A DNA stretch of 61,438 bases from an uncultured Kangiella sp. GTDB lineage: Bacteria > Pseudomonadota > Gammaproteobacteria > Enterobacterales > DSM-103792. Below, piece by piece: positions 15,113 to 23,324 of this stretch. The stretch is taken from contig CAMLNB010000002.1 in NCBI GenBank assembly GCA_946481205.1, forward strand, positions 1-61,438, written 5' to 3'. Position numbers and translations under genes: made by a program. The notes beneath the pieces were generated by a model that had not been told where the DNA came from, did no database searches, and saw only the letters and a program-made list of their open reading frames with translations. Position 1 is the first letter of the stretch; every line of letters starts with the position of its first letter.

Positions 15113-16909
15113 TCAGCCGTGCCGCTCCAGCCACAACTCCAGCACCATCAAGATCCAGTTCAGCTCGCCAAAAAACGAGGCATGCCCGGTTTCGTGTTGA
15201 TGGCGGGCGTGATCGATGAAGCTGGGCAGAAAAATATCGCGGGCTTTCAGTGCTTCGAGTTTGTTGCCGACCAGTTCGCGCAGGCCGGCGTGCTCGCGTA
15301 GCCAGACGCCGAACGGCAGACCGAAACCGTGTTTGCTCTTGTCGAGGGTTTCGTTGGCCAGAAAGCCGCGACAGGCTTCTTTGTAATAGTGGCGCAGCTG
15401 CTGGCCCGGCAGTTTTTCGTGCGCGGACAGTTGCAGCGACAGATCGAGCAGCTCGTCATCGAGCATCGGATAACGGACATCGACGCCGGCCAGCTCGCAC
15501 ATGCTGTTGACCTTGACCAGATCGTTGTCGGCCAGCGTGAATTTCCAATCGAGATAGAGCGTGGCGTCGAGCGAGTCATCGGCCTCGGCTTCGCGGTAAC
15601 GCTGTTGCCAGAGTTGCAGCGGATAAGCTTGATTGGATTGCGCCAGTTGGGTCGCGGTAAACACCGTTTCCGGCGCATGCAGATGCAGGAAGTTGTAGCT
15701 CTGCAGTCGATCTGGCATCGGCACTGCGGCCTGTTTGATGTAGCTCTGCACCTTGCCCAACGGGCCCGGCCAGCGCTTGCCGTTGTGCACGGCGCCGCCG
15801 CCAGCCAGCGACTCGCTGGCGCGGCGCAGACCGCCGGGCAGCCGCCAGTAGTATTCAAACAGTTTGTTCTTGGCGTAGCGGGCATTGCCGGCGAACAATT
15901 CGTCGCCACCGTCGCCAGCCAGCATCACCGGAATGCCGTTTTCGCGGGCAAAACGGGCGCAGAAATAGGTCGGCAGTGCGCTGGAATTGCCGAACGGTTC
16001 GTCACCGCAAGCCGCAACGCGCGGCAGCGCGTCGAGCGCTTCATCGGGCTCCAGTTTCAGCTCGAAATGCTCGGTGTTGAAATGCTTGGCCGACAGCCGG
16101 GCATAGGCGCTTTCGTCGTAACGCGGTTCGCTGAAGGCGATGTTGAACGTTGCCGGGTGCGGTTGCAGTTTGGCCAGCATGCCGGCGACGCTGGAGCTGT
16201 CGAGGCCGCCGCTCAAAAACGCACCGCAGCGCTCAGTGCCAGCTGCGCGTTGCACCGCCTGTTCCAGTGCCGGCAGCAGCTTCTGGCGGGCATCGGTCAG
16301 TGGCGCATCGCCGTGGTGGTGGAAGCGGGCGCGAAAATAATTGTCATCGCTCAGCTTGCCGGCGTGCCAATGCAGGACATGGCCGGGTTCGAGTTTGCGG
16401 CAGTCCTGAAAAATGGTGTCCGGGCTCGGCACCATATGAAAATACAGGTAGTTGTACAGCGCCTGCGGATTGATGCGGGGCCGGCGGCCATCCAGCCGGG
16501 CGACATCGGCGAGTTTGCTGCCGAACACCAACTCGCTGTCGCTGTGCCGATAGAACAATCGGCGGGTGCCGGTGCGATCGATGGCCAGCCAGTAGCGCTG
16601 GCTGGCCGGGTGGGCGACCACCAGCAGAAAATGGCCGAGCGCGTCCGCCAGGCAGCTGACGCCGTCGCGGGCGAACCGGCGCTGCAACTTGGCCAGCGCC
16701 TCATCCGGCGCACAGATGGTGTGGCGCCAGCGCAGATCGCCGAACAGCAGCACGGTCCAGCCGTCGTGTTGGTATTGCCGGGCTCCGTGGCTGAGGCATT
16801 GCAGGCCGGCGGGCAGGGTAAGGCTGACCAGGGGCTGCGGCGCGCTGGTCGTGGCGGTCAGCGCGGTGGCGGCTGCCGCCACTCCGGCTCGACCGAGTAC
16901 ATACGTCAT
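15113..16909 (-). CDS. AsnB-like amide ligase without the glutaminase cysteine
   Basis: This 598-residue protein has the two-domain layout of asparagine synthetase B. The C-terminal half carries the ATP pyrophosphatase signature FLSGGLDSSSVAGML and LAGDGGDELFAGN. The N-terminal half still resembles the class II glutaminase fold (YWLAIDRTGTRRLFYR, ELVFGSKLADVARL), but the protein begins MTYVLGRAG instead of Met-Cys, so the nucleophile needed to release ammonia from glutamine is absent. Relatives of this kind use another amine or close an intramolecular amide, as beta-lactam synthetase and lasso-peptide cyclases do. Its start overlaps the stop of the exported TPR gene upstream (ATGA), so the two should be translated together. 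The acyl carrier protein gene diverges just beyond. Substrate unknown. Confidence 0.8.
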   Translation of the reverse strand: MTYVLGRAGVAAAATALTATTSAPQPLVSLTLPAGLQCLSHGARQYQHDGWTVLLFGDLRWRHTICAPDEALAKLQRRFARDGVSCLADALGHFLLVVAHPASQRYWLAIDRTGTRRLFYRHSDSELVFGSKLADVARLDGRRPRINPQALYNYLYFHMVPSPDTIFQDCRKLEPGHVLHWHAGKLSDDNYFRARFHHHGDAPLTDARQKLLPALEQAVQRAAGTERCGAFLSGGLDSSSVAGMLAKLQPHPATFNIAFSEPRYDESAYARLSAKHFNTEHFELKLEPDEALDALPRVAACGDEPFGNSSALPTYFCARFARENGIPVMLAGDGGDELFAGNARYAKNKLFEYYWRLPGGLRRASESLAGGGAVHNGKRWPGPLGKVQSYIKQAAVPMPDRLQSYNFLHLHAPETVFTATQLAQSNQAYPLQLWQQRYREAEADDSLDATLYLDWKFTLADNDLVKVNSMCELAGVDVRYPMLDDELLDLSLQLSAHEKLPGQQLRHYYKEACRGFLANETLDKSKHGFGLPFGVWLREHAGLRELVGNKLEALKARDIFLPSFIDHARHQHETGHASFFGELNWILMVLELWLERHG

Positions 16910-17832
16910 GGTGAGGTTCCTGGCGTCGGGTCGTCGGACGTCGGTTTTGGGCTAGGGTCGGAGGTGACTGGCTGCGGGGCTGAGCCCGGAGCGGGAGCTG
17001 TTGTGGGGGCCGGGGCGTCCGCTGTCGGCATGTCTGCCGCCGGGGTTGCCGGTGCTGCTGCAGGTTCGGCGGCGGGCTGGTTCACTGGGGCGGCCGGCGG
17101 TCTGGCAACGGGTTCCTGCCAAGCGTTGGCGGCGATCAGCCGTTTCTTCAGACCGGGCAGCGGGTACTTCAATTCGTAGGCGCGGTGTGCCGATTTCAGC
17201 GCGTCTGACCAGCGCTTCTGATCGGTGTAGAGCAAGCCAAGGTTGTAATGGCCTTCGGCATAATCCGGCTGAATTTTCAACGCCGATTGATATTGCTGCT
17301 CGGCCTCGGCCAGCCGCTGGTTCTGGTGCAGATAGAGCCCAAAAATCATCCGGGCGACGGCGTCGCGCGGGCGCCAGGCAATGGCGCGGTGGAAGTAACA
17401 TTCGGCGCGCAACTCGCCTTTCCAGTCTTCCGGTTTGTGCAGCTTCAGCCAGCGGGTCAGCGCCATCAGCGCCCGGTGGTGGTTCGGGAACGCCCGCAGC
17501 GTATAGCCGAAGTCCACCTTCATTTTCGAGCCGGGCTTGTAGGTCGACAGCTCCTGCTCCTGCGAGAAGTGGAACTTCTCGACCACCGGCAGCTTGTTCT
17601 GGAAATGATCGGGGTTGGTGTAATCGAACGGGCCGTAGGTATTGGTCAAATCGCCACAATCGGATGGCAAGGTATTGGCTTGGGCCTGGGCCACATTCAG
17701 CGGGCTCAGCAGGCTCAATAAGCCGACCACAAGGCTACCGCACAGCCGCTGTTGCCAGCGCGCAGCAGGCCTGGAAGGGGCAGATCGAAGCCGTGGCGGC
17801 GGGGGGAGACGGGTGGGTAACCAGCAATCCAT
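16906..17832 (-). CDS. Exported TPR protein with a Pro/Ala-rich tail
   Basis: The chosen start is ATG at 17832, giving 308 residues. A long basic N-terminus precedes a hydrophobic signal (LCGSLVVGLLSLLSPL) ending near VAQAQA. After a Cys-containing segment (SDCGDLTNTYGPFDY), TPR-like helices run to about residue 230 (QRLAEAEQQYQSALKIQPDY, AEGHYNLGLLYTDQ). The last 60 residues are Pro, Ala and Thr with no predicted fold. It should act in the periplasm, as a scaffold. No good ribosome-binding site precedes the start, and a different start is possible. The coupling to the AsnB-like gene is tight (4-base overlap), which is odd because one protein is exported and the other is not. Confidence 0.72.
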   Translation of the reverse strand: MDCWLPTRLPPPPRLRSAPSRPAARWQQRLCGSLVVGLLSLLSPLNVAQAQANTLPSDCGDLTNTYGPFDYTNPDHFQNKLPVVEKFHFSQEQELSTYKPGSKMKVDFGYTLRAFPNHHRALMALTRWLKLHKPEDWKGELRAECYFHRAIAWRPRDAVARMIFGLYLHQNQRLAEAEQQYQSALKIQPDYAEGHYNLGLLYTDQKRWSDALKSAHRAYELKYPLPGLKKRLIAANAWQEPVARPPAAPVNQPAAEPAAAPATPAADMPTADAPAPTTAPAPGSAPQPVTSDPSPKPTSDDPTPGTSP

Positions 17833-18027
17833 GACGGTTATTGAGCGTTCTGTGCATCCAATGCGAGTGCTGATCAAGGTAACAAGCTTGCAGGTGAGCG
17901 GGCAAGCCGAACCGCTCCGGCAACGGCGACGGCCACGGCAATCTGCTGTATCCTGTGCCGCCCCGGCGCCGGCCCGAGCAAGGAGCTGCCCCGCCGGTTC
18001 AGACTGATTTGCCAGAGGAACAAGGAC

Positions 18028-18276
18028 ATGACGGTGATGGCGGATGTCATCCGGGTATTGGGCGATGTGCTGGCCCTGGGTGAGCGCACCGGTAAACTGA
18101 CCGCGGACACGGCCCTGCTCGGGGCGATCCCGGAATTCGATTCGATGGCCGTGCTGGGCGTGATCACCCGGCTCGAAGAAGTGTTCGGCATCAGCATTGC
18201 GGATGACGAGATTTCGGCCGACACCTTTGAAACCGTTGGTAGCTTGGCTGCGTTCGTCGAGCAAAAGCGCGGCTGA
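18028..18276 (+). CDS. Acyl carrier protein of the exosortase A system
   Basis: An 82-residue acidic protein with the carrier-protein fold. The phosphopantetheine attachment serine is in PEFDSMAVLGVI near residue 38, followed by the acidic helix LEEVFGISIADDE. GAGGA lies upstream of the ATG. In XrtA clusters such a carrier stands beside the two exosortase hydrolases, a CoA/AMP ligase and a PLP decarboxylase. The hydrolases follow directly here, but the ligase and decarboxylase are replaced by ATP-grasp genes. It would carry an acyl or aminoacyl group for transfer to a sugar, protein or small molecule. The acyltransferase at 4698 is a possible partner. Confidence 0.87.
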   Translation: MTVMADVIRVLGDVLALGERTGKLTADTALLGAIPEFDSMAVLGVITRLEEVFGISIADDEISADTFETVGSLAAFVEQKRG

Positions 18277-18369
18277 ACCAGCCGCCTGGCGCCGCCCGCG
18301 TGGGCTCGCCAGCACGGAATGACTTTCGCGGGATTCACGGGATAACTTTCTGATGACGGCACGGATGCC

Positions 18370-19149
18370 ATGCGCGATGCATTTTTCCTGAGCGGTGCGA
18401 CAGCACCGCTGTTCGCCCTGCACTGGCACGGCAATCCGGCGCTTGCGCCGGTGCTGCTGCTGCCGCCCTTGCTCGAAGAGCTGAACAAATCCCGTCGGCA
18501 ACTGAACCAACTGGCGCTTGCCCTGCAGGCGGCCGGTCGCGGTGTCTTGCTGGTCGACTGGTCGGGCACCGGCGACAGCGGTGCCGAGTTGGCCGATGTG
18601 ACCTGGTCGCACTGGCAAGCCGAAGTTGCGCAGGCGCGTGCGTTTCTCGCCGAACGCTATCGCCAGCCGCCGATTCTTTGTGCGCTGCGCGGTGGCGCCT
18701 TGTTGTTGCCCGAGCATCCGGATTGCGACTGGTGGTTGTGCGCGCCCGTGCTTGATGGCCAGCAGCAACTGACCCAATGGCTGCGTTTGAAACTGATGGC
18801 CGCGCGGATGGCCGGTGACAACCTGACCAGCGATCAGCTGATGGCGCAAATTGCCGCAGGCGGTGTCGAGATCGCCGGCTATTGGCTCACGTCAGCGCTG
18901 GTCGAACCGATGCGCCGCGTGCGCGTTGCCGATGCTTTATTGCAGTCGCAAGGTCAGCGCCATTTGCTCGAGTTGAGCTCCAGCAGCACACCGTCACCGG
19001 CCTTGCAGCCGCTGCTCCATTCGACGCGGGTCAGCTGGCAGGCGGTCGCGGGTGAAGCGTTCTGGCAGACAACTGAAATCACCGTGTGCCCGGCGCTGAC
19101 CGAAGCATTGGTAGCACGCTTGCAACACAGCGATGCGGGAGCGGCCTGA
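18370..19149 (+). CDS. Exosortase A system-associated hydrolase 2
   Basis: A 259-residue alpha/beta hydrolase-like protein of the XrtA hydrolase 2 family (TIGR03101). Family marks are LLPPLLEELNKSRRQ near residue 30 and LLVDWSGTGDSGAE near residue 60. The region where a catalytic GxSxG elbow would sit reads LCALRGGALL, so a normal serine nucleophile is not evident. The family is defined by genome context and its reaction is unknown. It starts 93 bases after the ACP gene and its TGA overlaps the ATG of hydrolase 1. The pairing with hydrolase 1 and the ACP is a standard XrtA submodule. Confidence 0.85.
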   Translation: MRDAFFLSGATAPLFALHWHGNPALAPVLLLPPLLEELNKSRRQLNQLALALQAAGRGVLLVDWSGTGDSGAELADVTWSHWQAEVAQARAFLAERYRQPPILCALRGGALLLPEHPDCDWWLCAPVLDGQQQLTQWLRLKLMAARMAGDNLTSDQLMAQIAAGGVEIAGYWLTSALVEPMRRVRVADALLQSQGQRHLLELSSSSTPSPALQPLLHSTRVSWQAVAGEAFWQTTEITVCPALTEALVARLQHSDAGAA

Positions 19150-20012
19150 TGCACACGGAAGCTGTGTTGCAGTTCGATTGCGCTGGCGAATCCTTGCTGG
19201 GGATTTGCCATGCCGGCGCCAGTACCGCGAGCACCGGTGTCGTGATCGTGGTCGGTGGTCCGCAGTATCGGGTCGGTAGTCATCGCCAGTTTGTTCTGTT
19301 GGCGCGCGCGTTGTCTGCACAAGGCATTCCGGTGCTCCGCTTCGATTATCGTGGCATGGGTGACAGCGCTGGCGCGCCGCGCGATTTCGAGCAAATCGAT
19401 CAGGATCTGCGCGCGGCCTGTGATGCGTTTTGCAAAGCCCAGCCGCAGCTGCGCGCTATCGTGCTATGGGGCCTGTGCGATGCTGCCTCGGCCAGCCTGT
19501 TCTACGCCGCGCGGGATCCGCGCATTGCCGGGCTGGTGTTGCTGAATCCGTGGCTGCGACAAGCGCAGGCACAGGCCCGCACCGTCATCCAGCATTACTA
19601 CAAGAAGCGCTTGTTCTCGGCCGATCTCTGGCGCAAATTGCTGCGCGGTGATTTTGATTTGCGCGGTAGCCTGCGCAGCCTGCTGGGCACGCTGAAGCAA
19701 GCCCGGCAAAGCGCGGGTCAGCTGGCGACTGCCACCGCCGCAGCGACGCCGCTCAGTCTGTCGGCGCGCATGGCTGCCGGTTGGCGTCAGTTTGCCGGCC
19801 CGATCTTGCTGGTGCTGTCTGGTGATGATCTGGTGGCAAAAGAATTTGAAACGGTCACCGTGAGCGCGCCGGAATGGCAAGGGCTGCGGGCGCAGGCACG
19901 GGTGCAGACCTTGAGCATGGGCGCGGCCAATCACACTTTTGCCCGAGCGGTTTGGCGCGATGAAGTGGCGGCTGCGACCTTGGCATTTGTGCGCGCGTTG
20001 CCGCCACGCTGA
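19149..20012 (+). CDS. Exosortase A system-associated hydrolase 1
   Basis: A 287-residue alpha/beta hydrolase-like protein of XrtA hydrolase family 1 (TIGR03100). Near residue 40 it has VVGGPQYRVGSHRQFVLLAR, followed by VLRFDYRGMGDSAG, both typical. The nucleophile elbow reads VLWGLCDAAS, so Cys rather than Ser would sit at the catalytic position. A late His is in AANHTFARAV. It probably acts on an acyl thioester or ester connected with the ACP encoded two genes upstream. The start overlaps the preceding stop (TGATG), and a 15-bp tandem repeat begins 10 bases after its stop. Confidence 0.86.
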   Translation: MHTEAVLQFDCAGESLLGICHAGASTASTGVVIVVGGPQYRVGSHRQFVLLARALSAQGIPVLRFDYRGMGDSAGAPRDFEQIDQDLRAACDAFCKAQPQLRAIVLWGLCDAASASLFYAARDPRIAGLVLLNPWLRQAQAQARTVIQHYYKKRLFSADLWRKLLRGDFDLRGSLRSLLGTLKQARQSAGQLATATAAATPLSLSARMAAGWRQFAGPILLVLSGDDLVAKEFETVTVSAPEWQGLRAQARVQTLSMGAANHTFARAVWRDEVAAATLAFVRALPPR

Positions 20013-20021
20013 GTGTTGGCC

Positions 20022-20096
20022 AGATCACCAAGATTGGAATCAGCAAGACTAGGATCACCAAAACCGGGATCACCAAAACCGGGATCACGAACAAGG
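20022..20096 (+). repeat. 15-bp tandem repeat, five copies, before an ATP-grasp gene
   Basis: Five 15-bp units lie in the 92-base gap between hydrolase 1 and the ATP-grasp gene. The third and fourth are identical (GGATCACCAAAACCG); the first, second and fifth differ at a few bases. The last unit runs into the AAGGAG (20093-20098) that serves the GTG start at 20105. The unit is five codons long; read in the frame of the next gene it would encode ITKTG-type pentapeptides, but no start codon precedes it. It is too short and lacks spacers, so it is not a CRISPR. Confidence 0.88.
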
Positions 20097-20104
20097 AGAG
20101 TGGG

Positions 20105-21178
20105 GTGTCAGGTTTGCAATCGCTGCGCAAAATACTGGTTGCCAGCAAGGAGGCGGCCGAGCAGGGCGGCTTGCCGGTGGCCCGGCAGCTGACCGAAATG
20201 CTGTTGCTGAAATTGCTGCGCGATCTCGGCCCCAATTACTACCATGCGGCGCGATTCTGGCGTCGCGATATCCCGTTTCGGCACAAATGGCGACATGCCA
20301 ACGAACGCGAATACGATGAGCTGCTGTTCGCGCTGAATCCGGCCGTTTATCAGAAAGTCTCCCAACACAAAGTCACTGAAAAGGCGACGCTGATGCTGTT
20401 TGGCGTGCCGACGCCGGCATTCATCGGCTTCTTTCATCGTTTCCGCGGCGGCGATCGGCAGAACGGCCCGTTGCGCAATGCTGCCGATTTGCAGCGGCTA
20501 CTGCAGACCCATGCCGGTCAGCGGATTTGTTTCAAGGCAGTCGAAGGCTTTGGTGGCCGCAGTTTTGCGGCGCTGGATGTCAGTGCCGACGGCAGCACCT
20601 TGCACCATCCGATCAGCGGTCAGCGCTGGAGTGTGTCGGAGTGGGCAAATGAACTGCTGCAAGCTCCGGATGGTTGGTTGCTGGAAGAATTTCTGGCCCA
20701 GCATCCGGCCCTTGCTGCAATCAACGCCAGCTCGGTCAACACGCTGCGGATCTGGGTGCTGGAGCAGCACGGTGAATTCCGATCGCATCATGCGATTTTG
20801 CGTATCGGTCGGGCCGGCAGTCAGGTCGACAACACCACCAGCGGCGGTTTCGCTTGTCCGATCGACATGATTAGTGGGCAACTACAGGCTGGCTTGGATC
20901 TTCGCTGGCCGCATCAACCGATTACACATCACCCGGATTCGGGCATTGAGCTGGTTGGCCGCACCATTCCGTTTTGGTCCGAGGCGCTGGCGCTGGGCGC
21001 GAAAGCGTTGTCGGTATTTCCGGAAATGCGATTTGCCGGACTCGATGTCGCGATCACGCCGACCGGGCCAGTCATGATCGAATTGAACGTGTTCCCGGAT
21101 CGAATCAGCGCACTGCGCTGGGACTTGCCACACAAGGATTTCTTCGAACCGGCGTTATCAACGGCAGGAGCGCCGTGA
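20105..21178 (+). CDS. Sugar-transfer-associated ATP-grasp ligase (copy 1)
   Basis: From GTG at 20105 (AAGGAG six bases upstream) the protein has 357 residues. It belongs to the ATP-grasp group found in polysaccharide clusters (PF14397-like). Visible motifs are ICFKAVEGFGGRSF for the nucleotide lysine and glycine loop, NASSVNTLRIWVL, VDNTTSGGFACPID, and the metal-binding end GLDVAITPTGPVMIELN. ATP-grasp enzymes join a carboxylate to an amine or thiol through an acyl phosphate. The paralogue at 26964-28073 shares all these blocks in order. It lies between the hydrolases and another ATP-grasp gene that starts two bases after its stop, so a stepwise ligation is plausible. Substrate unknown. Confidence 0.82.
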   Translation: MSGLQSLRKILVASKEAAEQGGLPVARQLTEMLLLKLLRDLGPNYYHAARFWRRDIPFRHKWRHANEREYDELLFALNPAVYQKVSQHKVTEKATLMLFGVPTPAFIGFFHRFRGGDRQNGPLRNAADLQRLLQTHAGQRICFKAVEGFGGRSFAALDVSADGSTLHHPISGQRWSVSEWANELLQAPDGWLLEEFLAQHPALAAINASSVNTLRIWVLEQHGEFRSHHAILRIGRAGSQVDNTTSGGFACPIDMISGQLQAGLDLRWPHQPITHHPDSGIELVGRTIPFWSEALALGAKALSVFPEMRFAGLDVAITPTGPVMIELNVFPDRISALRWDLPHKDFFEPALSTAGAP

Positions 21179-21180
21179 CG

Positions 21181-22371
21181 ATGACCGAACCAGTGTTGGT
21201 GTTCGAAGCGCAAGCCATTGGCATGATCGGCGTCATTCGCTCGCTGGGCCGGGCCGGCTATCAGGTTCACGCCGCCAGTGCCCGCGCTGATGCACCCGGC
21301 CTGCAGTCCCGTTATGCCAGTCGGAAAGCGGTGCATCCGGCCTATCACGAACCGGCGTTTCTGCCATGGTTGCACGACTATGTTCGCACCGAACAGATTG
21401 CGGCGATCGTGCCGTCGGAAGCGTTTCTGCTGGCGATCGAACCGGTCTACGCGCAGTACCGCCGCTTGCTGCCGGATGCCCCGCCCGCCGACGTGCTTTA
21501 TCGCTGTTTTGCCAAGGCCGATGTCGAACAGCATTTCGCCCAGCATAGCGATGCCTTGCTGCGAACCCAGCTGCCGCACGCGGCGGTTGTCTATCGTGGC
21601 CAGGCACTGCCCGATGCCGGGCAGTTTGCCCAGTGGCAATGGCCGCTGTATGTCAAAACCGATGGCCGCCATGCTGACCGCGATCATGCCGCTGGCGTCA
21701 AAGCCGTGCGTACACCGGCTGCGCTCGCTGATGCGTTGACTCAGGCACTGTGCACTCACAACCGCTGTCAGCTGCAGGAAACCGTGCCGGGCGTCAAAGC
21801 CACGGTCAATTTGTGGCGGCATCAGGGTGAATTCCGTGCGGAAAGCATGTGCGTGGCGATGCACGAAAATCCGCACACTGGTGGCCTGACGGCCTATCGC
21901 AAAATCTGGTGGCACGAAGCGATGCTGGCAGATGCCAAGCGTCGCTTGCAGGCGCTCGATTGGCAAGGCGTCGCGATGGTGGAGTACAAATACGATGCCG
22001 CCAGTGGCCGATTCTGGTTTCTCGAATTGAATGCCCGTTATTGGAATGCGCTGAATCTGGATTTGCTGGCCGGAAAAGATTTTCCGCGCTGGCAGCTGGA
22101 TGCGTTTTTTGGCAAGGCAACGGTGTTGGATCAAGGGCCGGGGCCGCTGGGTTTTCGCGCCCGCTATACGGTACCAGCCGATATCGGTTATGTGATGTCA
22201 CGCTGTCGTGATCAGCAAGTGCCGCTGCAGAAAAAAATCTGGGCACTGATTGAGTTTGTGCTGCTGGCGTTGAATCCGGCGGTGCGTTCGGATCTGCTGT
22301 TTCCGGGCGATCGGGGTTTGTATTGGCGCGCCTGGCGTGAGTTTTTGCGCAAGCTGGGGCAGTCATCATGA
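21181..22371 (+). CDS. ATP-grasp ligase of the carbamoyl-phosphate synthase-like group
   Basis: From ATG at 21181 the protein has 396 residues. An N-terminal Rossmann-like region (VLVFEAQAIGMIGVIRSLGRAG) is followed by an ATP-grasp domain with YVKTDGRHADRDHAAG, an ETVPGVKATVNL segment and the metal-binding FLELNARYWNALNL. It differs clearly from the sugar-transfer ATP-grasp gene next to it and is closer to the group often annotated carboxylate-amine ligase or CPS large-subunit-like. GTG at 21175 is an alternative start with the same AGGAG. It is flanked by an ATP-grasp gene and a polysaccharide deacetylase whose ATG overlaps its TGA. It probably adds an amino acid or similar group to a sugar precursor; this is inferred from neighbours. 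Confidence 0.75.
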   Translation: MTEPVLVFEAQAIGMIGVIRSLGRAGYQVHAASARADAPGLQSRYASRKAVHPAYHEPAFLPWLHDYVRTEQIAAIVPSEAFLLAIEPVYAQYRRLLPDAPPADVLYRCFAKADVEQHFAQHSDALLRTQLPHAAVVYRGQALPDAGQFAQWQWPLYVKTDGRHADRDHAAGVKAVRTPAALADALTQALCTHNRCQLQETVPGVKATVNLWRHQGEFRAESMCVAMHENPHTGGLTAYRKIWWHEAMLADAKRRLQALDWQGVAMVEYKYDAASGRFWFLELNARYWNALNLDLLAGKDFPRWQLDAFFGKATVLDQGPGPLGFRARYTVPADIGYVMSRCRDQQVPLQKKIWALIEFVLLALNPAVRSDLLFPGDRGLYWRAWREFLRKLGQSS

Positions 22372-23324
22372 GCGGGTCGCGCCGGATCAAACTGACGGTG
22401 CTGGCATTGGCGCGCGCGCTTGGCTTGTTTGCCCTGGCGCGTCAGCTGACCCGCCAGCAAGCGCGCATCCTGTGCTATCACGGCTTTGCCTACCGTGATG
22501 AACAGCAATTCGTGCCGCAGTTGTTCATGCACCCGCACACGTTTGCCGCCCGCATCGAATACATCAAACGCGCCGGATTGACACCGGTCAGTTTGGAAAC
22601 GCTGGTGCAGAAGTTGGAGCGCGGCGACTCGGTGGCCAAGCTGCTGGTGATCACGGTCGATGATGGCTGGACCGGCTTCGCGCGTTTCGCCTGGCCGCTG
22701 CTCAAGGCCAATGGCTTGCCGTGCACGCTATACCTGACCACCTGGTACGCTGAAAAAGAGCGGCCGGTCTTGAATGTCTTGCGCCGCTATTTGCGTTGGC
22801 GCGGTGTCAGCCTGCCGCCAGAAGCGAGCGATAACGCGGCCGAGTATGCCCAGCTACAGCATGCAGCGGCGGCTGCACAGATCGATCTGAGTTGTGAAGA
22901 TGGTGAGCTGTTCCGGCTCAGCCGCTTTCAGGACTTGCAAGCACTGGCTGAGCAAGGCCTGGACATTCAGCTGCATACCCATCGCCACCGCTTGCCGATT
23001 GAACCGGAAGCGCTGGCGGCCGAGCTGAGCGAAAACCGCGCGCACATTGCCCGCTTGCGGGCCGGCGCAATCGAGCATCTGTGTTACCCAAGCGGCGAGC
23101 ATCAAGCCGAACATTTGCCGCTGCTGAAAGCCAATGGCGTACGCAGTGCGACCACGACCGTGCTCGGTTTGGTGGATGCGAGCAGTAACCGCTGGCAGCT
23201 GCCGCGCTTGCTGGATGGCGAGAATTTGCATCCGCTAGAATTCGCCGCGGAATTGTCGGGCTTCAGCAGTGTGCTGCGTCGCCTGTTGGGCCGGCAGTCA
23301 AACACGATACGGACGGGCGCATGA
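22368..23324 (+). CDS. Polysaccharide deacetylase-family protein
   Basis: This 318-residue protein has the NodB fold motifs in variant form: VITVDDGWTGF in place of TFDDG, IQLHTHRHRL for the two metal His, and LCYPSGEH later. All three metal ligands seem present, so activity is likely. It may remove an acetyl group from a lipid-linked saccharide. Its ATG overlaps the stop of the ATP-grasp gene and its TGA overlaps the start of the flippase (ATGA at both ends), so it sits inside a tightly coupled set of four genes from 20105 to 24808. Confidence 0.82.
   Translation: MSGSRRIKLTVLALARALGLFALARQLTRQQARILCYHGFAYRDEQQFVPQLFMHPHTFAARIEYIKRAGLTPVSLETLVQKLERGDSVAKLLVITVDDGWTGFARFAWPLLKANGLPCTLYLTTWYAEKERPVLNVLRRYLRWRGVSLPPEASDNAAEYAQLQHAAAAAQIDLSCEDGELFRLSRFQDLQALAEQGLDIQLHTHRHRLPIEPEALAAELSENRAHIARLRAGAIEHLCYPSGEHQAEHLPLLKANGVRSATTTVLGLVDASSNRWQLPRLLDGENLHPLEFAAELSGFSSVLRRLLGRQSNTIRTGA

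Noticed and set aside
15329..17179. Open frame of 616 codons on the plus strand
   Set aside because: It is antisense to the AsnB-like gene and the end of the TPR gene; no start signal or domain.
20022..20096. CRISPR array
   Set aside because: The units are contiguous 15-mers with no spacers, and no cas gene is present.
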